Assembly: GCA_021442155.1 (NCBI GenBank)
Contig: CM038215.1
Coordinates: 3,930,976 to 3,994,975, forward strand
Origin: Cymbidium sinense
Taxonomy: Eukaryota > Streptophyta > Magnoliopsida > Asparagales > Orchidaceae
Reading direction: 5' to 3'
DNA length: 64,000 nucleotides
Each line of letters opens with the position of its first letter. The first letter of the stretch is position 1. The notes under the pieces were generated by a model. It was not told the origin of the DNA. It was given only the letters and a program-made list of their open reading frames with translations, and did not search any database. This document shows, one piece after another, positions 48,310 through 58,720 of the stretch. Made by a program: the position numbers and the translations under genes.

Positions 48310-48746
48310 GCTTTTTTTGTAGAGAACAAATTCAGATTCAACATTTCTTCTTTTGATTTAATCAACCAAGTAACACACCAAGTTTTCTATGACACAAGCG
48401 ACGACATAGGTAAAAAATGAGCACGCATAGAGCTAATCAAAAACCCTAGATAACTAGACTATCCTTACTAAAAAGATAGTTTCATAAGTAGCGGTCAGAT
48501 AGCCATTCTTATTTCTCCGGTTCCCCTTGAACCACCTCACCTCTCTGTAGTAAGATCCACCATCATATCCGATCTCTCCCTCCACCACCATGGTTGTAAC
48601 CTCGTTCTGTCCTCCATAACCACCACCTCCATATCCCTTGCACCTCAGATCTCCCAACACCACTTGATGCGCCTCAGCCTTCCACCTTCCTACCACTAGA
48701 TCTGCAGGCAGTTGATGATGTTGCCATCAAGCTTCTACCCATTCTT
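48310..48746 (-). pseudogene. GRP copy 10: retrocopy fragment, second best preserved
   Basis: The UTR is almost unchanged relative to copy 1 (AGAGAACAAATTCAGATTC, CAACCAAGTAACACACCAAG, ACACAAGCGACGACATAGG). In the minus-strand frame at 48,696-48,454 short pieces of the Gly-rich tail can be read (GYGGGGYGG, then EGEIGYDGGSYY). Three reading-frame changes separate them. The 5' junction is TTCTACCCATTCTTAGGG. Confidence 0.82.
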
Positions 48747-48883
48747 AGGGTTTAGGTTTATTTATTAGGTTTTATGGTTTAGCTTTATTTTAGAATTTAT
48801 TTAGTTACTTTAGGTTTAGGTTTAGGGTTTGGGGTTTAGGGTTTAGGATTTATGGTTTAGGGTTTAGAGTTTAGGGTTATTTT
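48747..48883 (+). repeat. Degenerate telomere-like satellite, block 14
   Basis: Short head between GRP copy 10 and the P0 retrocopy. The array breaks at TTTAGGGTTA followed by a T-run. The matching tag appears beyond the insert near 49,891, so P0 was inserted into this head. Confidence 0.83.
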
Positions 48884-49690
48884 TTTTTAAACTCAAATGA
48901 TTCCATAACAAACAAGAAATTACCAAATCAAACAAGACATTATCCTTTAATGAAACAGGATAAAAGAAAATGCAATTCAAAAATATACTAAAGTAGTATT
49001 TAACAAAATGAGTTAATTCCCAAAGATAATAAATTTTATTTTGTAGAAGGCCAATAAAGCTTAGTCGAATAAGCTAAAACCCATATCATCATCAGATTCC
49101 TCAGTAGGCTCTTCCATTTTCTCTTTATAGCAGCGAGGCGATGTGGAGTAATAGAAGCATCGAGTAGCCACATCAAAATTTCTAGGATCATTCAAATACT
49201 CCATAACCTTCTCATTATAGAATGTGTCAAGTGGCAATCATGATGGTGAGGACATTCTTGTGGCGTTGATGAACATGTGGCTCGCAGTGGGAAAAGAGAT
49301 GGCTAGTGAGAGAGAAGTGATCATTGAAAGGCACAAAAACTCTCCATGAGATCATCTTGAGTTAGGTCAAGCACCTATTGAACACTAAACCATCATCATA
49401 CAGGCGGATGACAAAAATAAAGAAGACCTAATCGAGGCTTAGGAGAGCAACCTCGAGGATCCCACCTTAGCCTTTTTTAAGTCAAACCGGGTGATAATTT
49501 TAATAGTACCTTTGTTGATCTAAGTTGGGATGTTAAGAACCTAGAAGGAAGAAAGTGAAGGGTTGGTAGTGTTTCTGAGGAACCATAACATTAGGTGCAA
49601 TAAGACCAACATGGGAAGGAGCACCAACTTTGTATTTCACAACCTTTGACTTCTTTAAGATCACCTATCGTAAAAATCAACTGAATCAGG
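48884..49690 (-). pseudogene. RPP0: Processed pseudogene of 60S acidic ribosomal protein P0, 5'-truncated
   Basis: P0 anchors the P1/P2 stalk of the 60S subunit, which recruits elongation factors. On the minus strand the C-terminus [13 protein letters not shown] and its stop (about 49,060-49,095) match the conserved P-protein tail. Upstream, in changing frames, are [15 protein letters not shown] followed by [10 protein letters not shown] (about 49,250-49,280), LTQDDLMESF (about 49,345) and, at the 5' end, VVKYKVGAPSHVGLIAPN (about 49,640). The order and content fit the C-terminal two thirds of P0; the rRNA-binding N-terminus is missing. No intron is seen across the region, the 3' UTR is about 170 bp, and an A-run (T-run on +, 48,881-48,888) ends it. 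It therefore looks like a LINE-mobilised mRNA copy. Many stops and shifts make it non-functional. Confidence 0.88.
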
Positions 49691-50832
49691 TTTTAAGGTT
49701 TAGGGTTTTAGGATTTATGCTTTTAGGGTTTAGGGTTTAGGGTTTAGGGTTTAAGGTTTAGGATTTAAGGCTTAAGGGTTAGGGTTTAGGGTTTAGGGTT
49801 TTCTAGGGTTTAGGGTTTAAGGTTTAGAGTTGTAGGTTTAGTGTTGTAGGTTTAGGGTTTAGGGTTTAGGATTTAGAATTTAGGTTTTTCTTAAATTAAG
49901 TAAACCAACAGGTTTAGGTTTCTTTAGTTTCTTTAATATATTTTTTATTTATTTTAGTTTATATTATTTTAATTTTTATTTAGATTTTTTTTTATTTTTA
50001 TTTAGTTTAGTTTATTTATTTTAGGTTTATTTATTTTTAATTTAGGGTTTCTATTTTAGTTTATTTTTTTTAGGTTTATGTTTATTTTTTAGTTGAGCTT
50101 TATTTTATTTTATTTTTTAGGTTTAAGTTTTATTTTTTAGTTTTAGTTTTAGGGTTAGGTTTTTATTTTATTTTTTTAGGTTTAGGTTTTAGGTTTTTAT
50201 TTTATGTTTAATTTTGGGTTTTATTTTTTAGTTTAGGTTTAGGTTTAGGTTTAATTTATTTTTGGTATAGGTTTAGGTTTTATTTATTTTAGTTTAGTTT
50301 ATTTTAGTTTAGGTTTAGGTTTATTTTATTTTGTTTATTTTAATTTTATTTTAGGTTAAGTTTTTTAGTTTAGGGTTTAGGTTTTATTTTTTATTTATTT
50401 TTTAGTTTATTTTTTAAGTTTAGGTTTTTATTTTATTTTTATTTTAGTTTTATTTTATTTTTGTTTTATGTTTAGTTTTTATTATATTTAGGTTTATTAT
50501 TCTTAGGCTTATTTTATTTTTTTTAGTTTAGTTTAGGTTTTATTTATTTTATTTATTTAATTTTATTTTTTTATTTAATTTTATTTTAGGTTTAGTTTAA
50601 GTTTAAGTTTAGGTTTTATTTTAATTTTTATTTAATTTTATTTAGGTTTGGGTTTTTTATTTATTTTATTTTTTAGGTTTTATTTAGTTTAGGTTTATGC
50701 TTTTAGGTTTTTAGGGTTTAGGATTTAGGGTTTAGGGTTTTAGGGTTTAAGGTTTTAGGGTTTTGGGTTTACGATTTAAGGTTTACGGTTTAGTGTTTAG
50801 GCTTTAGGGTTTAGTGTTTAGGGTTTAGGGTT
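49691..50832 (+). repeat. Degenerate telomere-like satellite, block 15
   Basis: Head at 49.69-49.88 kb, tag near 49,891 (AAATTAAGTAAACCAACAGG), T-rich tail, then a second head at 50.7-50.83 kb that ends TTTAGGGTTTAGGG at the LINE D junction. Confidence 0.87.
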
Positions 50833-50845
50833 CTTTTTTTTTTAA

Positions 50846-52080
50846 TTAAAAGGAATTTATTTCTCAAAAAAATAGGTACAAGAAGACCATATTAATGACT
50901 AAACTAAAAAAAGAAGCTACTACTCAAATGAGCTACAAAAGAATCCTAAAGAGTTTAGTCCCTAAACTAATACATCAAAGAGAAATAAAAAAAAAATAAA
51001 ACTAAAAAAAACCAAGCAAAAAGGCAATGGGGAAGAATCCATGGAGCTCCAAAAGAACCTCCAAAGAGTGGTAGATCCATAAGAAAAGGAAACCTGCAAC
51101 CTGCAATTGTAGACAACTCCAACCATCTAAGGAAAAAGAGACCATCAGTAAGACTCTAGCTCCCTCTAAGAAGAAGAAGAGACCAACTAAAAAAGAGAAC
51201 CTACAACTTGTAAGAAATCTCAGTCAGAAGGATATCAGAAAACATAAAGAGAAAAAAACTCAGGCTTAGATAGGAGGGGAGAAGGATAATCATAATAATG
51301 AGGGTCATCAAATCCTAAGTGTATCCAGCTTCAAAGAAGGGTTGACCATAAAAAATATCAAGGAAAAAATCCATCATATCATCATAGCCATCCCAACTAA
51401 AGAAAAATACAATCTATCATAATAGCCACCAAAGAAAAGTGAAGCTAAGGAAACATAAAGAGAGAGAGGAGAGCAACATATGAAATTAAAATAAGGCAAT
51501 CCCAACAAAACCAAATATGAAAACCTCTTAAAAGAGGGAGAAAAGAAGCTCACACCAAAAAAAAGAAAAGAGCCCTCAAAGACAAAGCCAATAGAGGAAC
51601 AACACCAATCCAAAAACCAATGCACCAAGCCACACAATCCAAAAGCCACCAAGGCACCAGCCAATAGATCCCACAACACCAATCCAAATCACCAAGGCAC
51701 CAACCAAAGGAAAAACAACCAATGGGAAACACACAGAATGAGAAAAAAAGGAAAAGAGAGACCAAAAACCAATAAAAAAAAAAAAAGAAAGCTAAAATAA
51801 ACAGAGAACAATTGATTGACTACATGCCAAGAACAAAAGCCCAATGTACCACCAAAGAGAGAAAAGCACTAGTCAAAGAAAGGCAAGCCAATAGGAACAA
51901 AACCACAAAACCAACTAGCAAAGGGCACCAAAAAAACCTAGCAAACTGAACTACAAACTAGCTAGAGGAGAGGTAAGCCAATACTCACTGCTAGCAAGAA
52001 AACACAAAAAAGCTCAACCAAATAGAAAAACCAGCCAAAAGCAAAACCTTCCAAGGACGAGATTATTTCCAAGAAGCTTT
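50846..52080 (-). other. LINE D 3' UTR
   Basis: Non-coding and strongly A-rich on the + strand. Minus-strand open frames (51,374-51,682 and 51,550-51,765) give hydrophobic, low-complexity translations rich in F, W, L and V and contain no recognisable domain. They reflect T-rich sense DNA. The phrase ATCATCATAGCCATC near 51,375 recurs in the LINE C UTR near 19,227. Confidence 0.6.
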
Positions 52081-52543
52081 GGAACAAGTAACCCTGACGT
52101 TAGGAGGGCATAAATGAACATTTTTTCTCTTTCTTTGTATAGAAATTTTATATAACCATGCCCTTTCTCCAAAAATCTCGATTCAAAAATGAATCAATAT
52201 TGTTATAAAATGCATGGGATATGAAGATTTAACATTGAATAATCCACAACATTTCAAAAGAAAGGTAAAATAGACACTTATCAATATTTTCACCCTTAAG
52301 AGACACATTGTCTTCATTAAAAATTAAGAGAAGCATCAATTTACTTACAATCTTCATGTAAGAAAAATAATCAAATTTTGAAACATAGCATATTATTCAC
52401 ATAATAAAATTATCAGATATCACATAAATCTTTATTTTTAAAGAAGGATCATTAATTTTAACAAGATTGTCAGACCAGTTAAAATATCATAAATAAGAAC
52501 ATTTTTCACCACCATTCTCAATCAAAGAAGGCAAATAAATAGT

Positions 52544-53872
52544 CTATTTCCCATCATCTAAAGAAGACATAGGAGAAAGAGAAACAACATCCAACTGATT
52601 GGAGGAAATGGTGTTAGCATCAACAATATTTAAATCATCATCATGAAAGGACTTATGCACAATATCCAAACCATTAGAATCATTAACCACAGCCTCTAAA
52701 GTCTTCCCTTTAATAGAATCATCAAAAGAAATAGTTAGAGCATGATTATTAGTTAAAACTTTTTTAAAAACATCAAAATTACCTTTTACATTCGACAAAT
52801 CACTAATAGGTAAAACTTTCTTAGAAGATCTAGAAATCTGGTTTTGTAAAACATCAAAATTTTGAATGGCAGATTTTCCTTTATCCAACTTAAGAGAATC
52901 ATCAATTTTTTCAACAATGGAATTCTTTCTGATGATTTTCTTCTAAAAAGAGGGATGAGCAATAAAGCATTCAGAAATTTCATGCCTTTGAATCTTATAA
53001 TGATTACAAAAAATGGGAAAGTTCTAAAAAAATAACTTCCTAAGAATAACCACATTTTATCTAACCCAACCAAATTTCTTTCGGATATTTTTTAGTAATA
53101 TCAATCTCTACAAGAATTCTCACAACATACGGTCGATAAGAAGCAACTGTTGCTTGATCAACTTGCAAAGGCCAACCAAAATTGACCTAATAGCATAAAG
53201 AATCTAATGATTAAATAGATGAATCCACAAGTTAGGTAAAGAAATCCAAATGGGAATAATAGGAGACTCTTCATTAACATCAAATGTAGGCATCCACTTC
53301 AGAATACACATTTGATAATTGAAAACATAGTAAGAACTCCTACATAAAATTATTCCATAATCAAGGTCATTAGAAAGTTTAATTATAACATGCTTTGCAT
53401 CAATCAGGCAAATCAAAAAAGAACCAAATAAATTTAAGCTATGAAAACAAGAACGAATATCTTCCATCTTTGGCCATTTAAATGAAAACTTTCCAATCAA
53501 AGAAAAAGCAAGAGGCTTAGTTAATCTTTCAATATCCTCATCTGAAATCATAATTGTTGGAGTACCTTTAAAAGTCGTATGAAGAAAATTCAAAGGAGGC
53601 TCGGTGGAGGAATTCTTACCAGCTAAAGCCTCTTTGAAAGATTTAGTAACTGCATGTAATTTAGAGGTAGGATTACCCAAAAAATTTGATGCCCTAGCAG
53701 GATCCATCGGCATGGGATTTACGCCATGGATTTGAAGAAGCTGATGCCATGAGTCACGGTGTCGTGATGAGAACAAGTCGAGATCAGCCCAAGGCCGACA
53801 ATCTATAAAGAATCCAAGAGAGAAAGCAGTCAAAAACTCACCAAGAATGCGAGGGATCCCAAAATCACCCAA
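52544..53872 (-). pseudogene. LINE D ORF1 (DUF4283 and zinc knuckle), nearly open
   Basis: The open frame 53,872-53,204 (222 codons) holds a leader MGDFGIPRILGEF, the family signature DPARASNFLGNP and SFKEALAGKNSS, then LTKPLAFSLIGKFS and the DUF4283 core through ILKWMPTFDVNEES and PIWISLPNLWIHLF. After one break comes VGLDKMW and, in another frame, a knuckle at 52,967-53,008 spaced C-N-H-Y-K-I-Q-R-H-E-I-S-E-C. The second cysteine is therefore tyrosine, and the usual Gly before His is Arg. A further open part (52,888-52,544) starts MDKGKSAIQNF and is an acidic, low-complexity tail. Two or three breaks separate it from an intact ORF1. Confidence 0.85.
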
Positions 53873-53880
53873 TAATAAGG

Positions 53881-55440
53881 CTTAGTTTCATTTTAGGGTT
53901 TAGGTTTTAGGTTTAGTGTCTATTAGCTATTATTAGGTTTTATTAGTTTTAGGTTATTATTAGTTTATTATTAGTTTATTATTAGTTATATGTTTAGTTT
54001 AGTTAATTTAGATTTAGTTAGGTCATTAGTTTAGTATTATTAGTTTTAGTTTTAGTTATTATTATTTTAGGTTAGTTTAGGTGGGGGGATTTAGGTTTAG
54101 TTTATTAGTTTATTTAATTAGTTTATTTATTGGGGTCCAGTTTATTTTATTTCATTTTATAGTTATTATTAGTTAGCAGTTATTTATTTAGTTTAGTTAA
54201 TTATTATTATTAGTTTATAGTTTTATAACTATTTAGGTTTTAGTTAATTTTTGTTAGTGGTTCAATTTTATTAGTTTAGTTTTGTTACTTTATTTATTTG
54301 TTTATTAGTTAGTTTATTAGTTTTTTATTAGTTATTATTAGTTATTTATTGTTTATTATTATTATTAATTTAGTTAGTTGGTTTATTTTCAATTTTGTTT
54401 TAGCTAGTTTTTTCTTTAGTTTATTATTATTATTATTAAGTTTATTTATTTAGTTAGGGTTTAAGGTTTAGTCATTTAGTTATTTATTAGTTAGTTTATT
54501 ATTAGTTTAGTTTAGTTAGTTGGTTATAAGTTTATTTATTATTAGTTTAGTTTTTGTTTGTTGGTTATATTTATTTATTATTTGTTTTATTTATTAGGTT
54601 TATTAATTTAGTTATTTAGTTAGTTTTGTTTTATTTAGTTATTCATTTTATTAGTTCATTATTTTAGTTATTATTAATTTTTTTAGTTAGGTGTTTTATT
54701 AGTTTATTATTGGTTATTAGTTAGTTTATTAGGTTTAGTTATTATATGTCTATTTATTAGCTAGTTTTTATGGTTTTTAATTTAGGTTTAGGGTTTAGTT
54801 TTAGTTAGTTATTTTATTTTATTATTAGTTTATTATTAGTTTATTAGTTTAGTTTTAGTGTTTATTATTTATTAGGGTTTAGGTTTTTTTATTAATTAGT
54901 TTAGTTTTATTAGTTAGTTTTTTTAGTTAGTTTATTTATTAGTTTATTAGTTTATTAGTTATTAGTTTTAGGTTATTAGTTATTTATTATTAGTTATTAT
55001 TTATTAATTTATTAGGTTTTATTAATTAGTTTAGTTTTTAGTTTATTATTTATTAGTTGATTAGGTTTTAGGTTTTGCTTTTTATTTTTTAGTATTATTA
55101 GATTAGTTTTAGTGTTTAGGGTTTTAGGTTTGATTTAGGGTTTATTTAGTGTTTAGGTTTAGATTTATTTTTAGTTTTAGTTTATTAGTTTATTTGGTTT
55201 TATTTTTAGGCTTTATTAGTTATTTTTATGATTTAGTTATTAGTTTAAAGTTTAGTTTAGTTAAATTAGAGTTTATTTATTATTAAAATTTAGGTTTAGT
55301 TTATTTTAGTTTTATATTGTTTAATTTTATTAGTTTTAGTTTATTTATTTAGTTTAGTTTCTTTATTTTAGTTTATAATTTAGATTTAGGTATAGATTAG
55401 TTTTTAGTTTGTGTTTAGATTTAGTTTAGGTTTTTTATGG
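53881..55440 (+). repeat. Variant array dominated by TTATTAG and TTTAGTTA units
   Basis: Immediately upstream of LINE D in its sense direction, the satellite changes character. GGG is rare, and the sequence is built from TTATTAG, TTAGTTTATTAG and TTATTTAGTTA. TTTAGGG is almost absent except near 53,890, 54,465, 54,790 and 55,110-55,150. C is nearly absent. The array returns to the common T-rich tail around 55,432. No tag of the usual kind is seen. Confidence 0.8.
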
Positions 55441-56544
55441 TTGATGATTTATTTTTATTTTAGTTTATTTTTATTTTTATTTAGTTTAGTTTATTTATTT
55501 TAGTTTAGATTTTTTATTTTAGTTTATTTTTGAGGTTTAGGTTTAGGTTTATGTTTATGTTTATGTTTTATTTAGTTTTATTTTTATTTTATTTTTAATA
55601 TTTAGGCTTTATTTTCCCTTTTTAGGTTTAGGTTTAGGTTTTTATTTTATTTTTTAAGGTTTAAGCTTTAGGTTTTTATTTTAAGTTTATTTTTATGTTT
55701 TTTTTTAGTTTAGGATTAAGTTTATTTTTAGTTTATTTTATTTTATTTAGTTTAGGGTTTAGGTTTAGTTAATTTTAATTTTAGAGGTTTTTATTTTTTT
55801 AGTTAATTTTAGTTTATGTTTATGTTTATTTTATTTAGTTTATTTTTGGTTTAGGATTTTTTTTAGTTTAGTGTTTTGGTTTTAATTTTTATTTATTTCT
55901 AGGTTTATTTTCTAGGTTTAAGTTTGTATTTAGTTTTATTTTATTTTATTATTATAAGTTTATTTAGTTTTATTTTAGGTTTAGTTTTAATTTAATTATA
56001 TTTTTGATTTTTTAAATTTAGTTTAGGCTTATTTATTTTATTTTATTTTTTAATTTTAATTTTTATTTTATTTTTAGTTTAGTTTAGTTTAGGTTTTGGT
56101 TTAGGTTTTATTATTTATTTTTATATTTTTTTATCTTATTTTAGTTTAGTTTTATTTATTTTATTATAGGTTTTTTTTTAGTTTAAGTTTTATTTTTTAG
56201 TTTTAGTTTAGTTTACTTTAAGTTTAAGTTTAGTTTAGGGTTTAGTTTAGGGATTTTTTAGGGTTTAGGGTTTTGGGTTTAGGGTTTAGGCTGTTAGAGT
56301 TTAGGTTTTAAGGTTTAGGGTTAGTTTAGGGATTGGGGTTTGGGGTTTAGGGTTTAGGGTTTGGTGTTTAGTGTTTAGGATTTAGGGTTTAGAGTTTAAG
56401 TATTACATTTTAGGGTTTTGGCTTTAAGATTTAGGGCTTAAAGGTTTAGGGTTTAGGGTTTAGGGTTTAGGGTTTATAGTTTTAGGTTAAGGTTTTAGGT
56501 TTAGGGTTCAGGTTTTATTTTAGGGTTTAGGGATTTTTATTTTC
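55441..56544 (+). repeat. Degenerate telomere-like satellite, block 16
   Basis: T-rich tail after a different tag, TTTTTTATGGTTGATGATTT near 55,432, which recurs near 57,585. The shared tail phrase TTTAGTTTAGGATTAAG follows about 260 bp later. A G-rich head at 56.22-56.54 kb leads into GRP copy 11. Confidence 0.85.
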
Positions 56545-56970
56545 TATTTTTTTTAATAAAGAACAAATTCAGATTCAACATTTCTTCTTTTCGATTTCAT
56601 CAACCAAGTAACACACCAAGTTTTCTAAGACCCATGTGGCGACATAGATAAAAAATGAGCATTTATAGAGCAAATCAAAAACCCTAGATAACTAGAATCG
56701 TCTACTTATAAAGAACAGTTCCATATTGGTCAGATCATTCTTATTTCTCAAGTTCCCATCGAACTACCCACCTCTTGAGTATGGGATCCACCATCATATA
56801 TATCTCTCCCTCCACCAACATGTAACCTCAGTGCTTCTTGCCTCCATAACCACTTTACCACACCTCCATATCCACAGACCTCCATATCCCACCACTATGA
56901 TAACTTACCTTCACCTCCAGTCGGATCTTAGCCTGGGTTGATGGTGACATTCTTGTCCTAGGTTATTTTC
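56545..56970 (-). pseudogene. GRP copy 11: retrocopy fragment
   Basis: Nearly full-length. UTR AAGAACAAATTCAGATTC, CAACCAAGTAACACACCAAG; coding patches GGGATCCACCATCATATATA and CCTCCATATCC (56,780-56,895); then CCTGGGTTGATGGTGACATT. Small deletions break the frame. The + strand frame 56,726-56,941 is its antisense shadow. Confidence 0.8.
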
Positions 56971-58469
56971 TTAGGGTTTAGGTTTATTTTTTAATTTATT
57001 TAGTTACTTTAAGCTTAGGTTTAGGGTTTAAGGTTTAGGGTTTAGGGTTTAGGGTTAGGATTTTGGGTTAAGGTTTAGGGTTTAGGGTTTAGGTTTAGTG
57101 TTTATGGTTTTAAGGTTTATTCTTTATGTTTGGCATTTAGGTTAGGGATTTGGGTTTAGTGTTTAGGGTTTTAGGGTTTAGGGTTTAGGTTTAGACTTTA
57201 GGTTTAGGTTTAGTTTATGTTAAGTTTAAGATTTATAGTTTTAGGTTTATGGTTTATGATTTAGGTTTAGGTTTTAGGTTTAGCTTTAGGGTTAGGTTTT
57301 ATGATTTTGGGTTTATGGTTAGTTTAGTTAGGGTTTAGGTTTTAGGGTTTAGCTTAGGTTTAGAAACTTAAGTTAGTTAGGTTTAAGTATTTTATTTAAA
57401 TTAGGTTTAGTGTTTTATTAGGGTTTAGAGTTTAGTTTAGGGTTAGTGTTAGTTTAGGTTTAGTTTAGGATTTATTTAGGCTTTAGCCTTTATTTTAGTT
57501 TAGGGTTTGGGGTTTAGGGTTTAGGGTTGTAGGTTTAGGATTAGTTTTACAGTTTTGTGTTTTGGATTTAGGGTTTAAGTTTTTTTTATGGTTGAGGATT
57601 TATTATTATTTAAGTTTATTTTTTATTTTTATTTAGTTTAGTTTATTTATTTTAAGTTAATTTATTTTAGTTTAGATTTTTTATTTTAGTTTATTTTTTA
57701 GGTTTAGGTTTAGGTTTATGTTTATTTTTGTTTAGTTTTTTTTTATGTTTAGGTTTTATTTTCTCTTATTATGTTTCGGTTTAGGTTTTTATTTTATATT
57801 TTAAGGTTTATTTTTATGTTTTTTCTTTAGTTTAGGATTAAATTTATTTTTAGTTTGATTATATTTTATTTAGTTTAGTGCTTAGGTTTAGTTAATTTTA
57901 GGTATAGGCTTAGGTTATGTTTATTTTAGTTTAGGTTTATGTTTATTTCATTTTGTTTATTTTAGGTTTAGTTTTTTTTTTAAGTTTTGTTTTTAGGTTT
58001 TATTTTTTATTTATTTTTAGGTTTATTTTTTAGGTTTAAGTTTTTATTTAGTTTTTTTTAGGTTTTTTTTTTATGTTTAGTTTTTATTTTATTTCACTTT
58101 TTATTTTTTAGTGAGGCTTAGGTTTAGGTTAAGGTTTAGGTTTTAGTTTAGGTTTTTATTATATTTTATTGTTTAATATTATTTTGGTTTATCTTTTTTT
58201 ATTTATTTTATTTTAGGTTTATTTAATTTAGGATTAGGTTTTAGCTTTTAGGTTTAGGGTTTAGCATTTAGGGTTTATAGTTTGGGGTTTAGGCTTTAGG
58301 CTTTTATAAGGTTTAGTTTAGTGTTTAGGGTTTAGGTTTAGTTTTAGGGTTTGGGTTTGGGTTTTGGTTTTAGGTTTAGGGTTTAGGGTTTAGGTTTTAG
58401 GTTTAGGGTTTAGGTTTAGGTTTAGGTTTTAGGTTATGGTTGGGGTTTTAGTTTAGGGTTTAAGATTTT
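56971..58469 (+). repeat. Degenerate telomere-like satellite, block 17 (second unit type)
   Basis: A long irregular head (57.0-57.58 kb) is followed by the alternative tag TTTATGGTTGAGGATTTATT near 57,585 and a T-rich tail. A second head runs from 58.25 to 58.47 kb. The AAGTAAAC tag is absent from this unit. Confidence 0.85.
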
Positions 58470-58720
58470 TGGTATTTCATGCCATGTAACATTTTAGTTT
58501 TGACGGATGAGGATTATGAGTTAGTAAATCAAAAACCTTTTAATTGTCAATTTTAGCTGTAGGTTTGGATCAGATTAGCCATTCTTTAATTTCTAGTTTT
58601 AGAACTTTTGGACTCTCAGTAGATCCACCATTATATCCCAATCTCTTTTATTTATTTGTATATTTTATTGCCTTTACCTCCACCATGGATCTAGTAGTTT
58701 AGGTGATGTTTTAGGTTAGC
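58470..58720 (-). pseudogene. GRP copy 12: retrocopy fragment, shortened
   Basis: The terminal UTR is altered (no AGAGAACAAATTC), but AATCAAAAACC, GATCAGATTAGCCATTCTT and GATCCACCATTATATCCC identify the fragment. The Gly-rich part is reduced to CCTTTACCTCCACCATGG, interrupted by TTTATTTATTTG. It ends with GTGATG and GCATTCTTGGGG. Confidence 0.68.

Larger units (their letters stand above)
50833..53880 (-). mobile_element. LINE D: internally deleted L1-type element (ORF1 joined to 3' UTR)
   Basis: Element of about 3.05 kb. Sense order: ORF1 from about 53,872 to 52,544, then about 450 bp of AT-rich DNA, then an A-rich (on +) 3' UTR to the poly(A) tail (T-run 50,833-50,845). The 3' UTR resembles that of LINE C in layout: GAGCTACAAAAG, TAGTCCC-like and ATACATCAAAGAG-like phrases occur in the same order as at 18,858-18,910. 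No endonuclease, RT or RNase H is present. It is either a non-autonomous derivative or a copy that lost ORF2 after insertion. Its ORF1 is the least damaged of the family here. Confidence 0.78.

Noticed and set aside
51374..51765. Hydrophobic minus-strand frames of 102 and 71 aa
   Set aside because: Same artefact in the LINE D 3' UTR; the two overlap in different frames.
56726..56941. 71 aa plus-strand frame rich in His, Pro and Leu
   Set aside because: Antisense reading of GRP copy 11.
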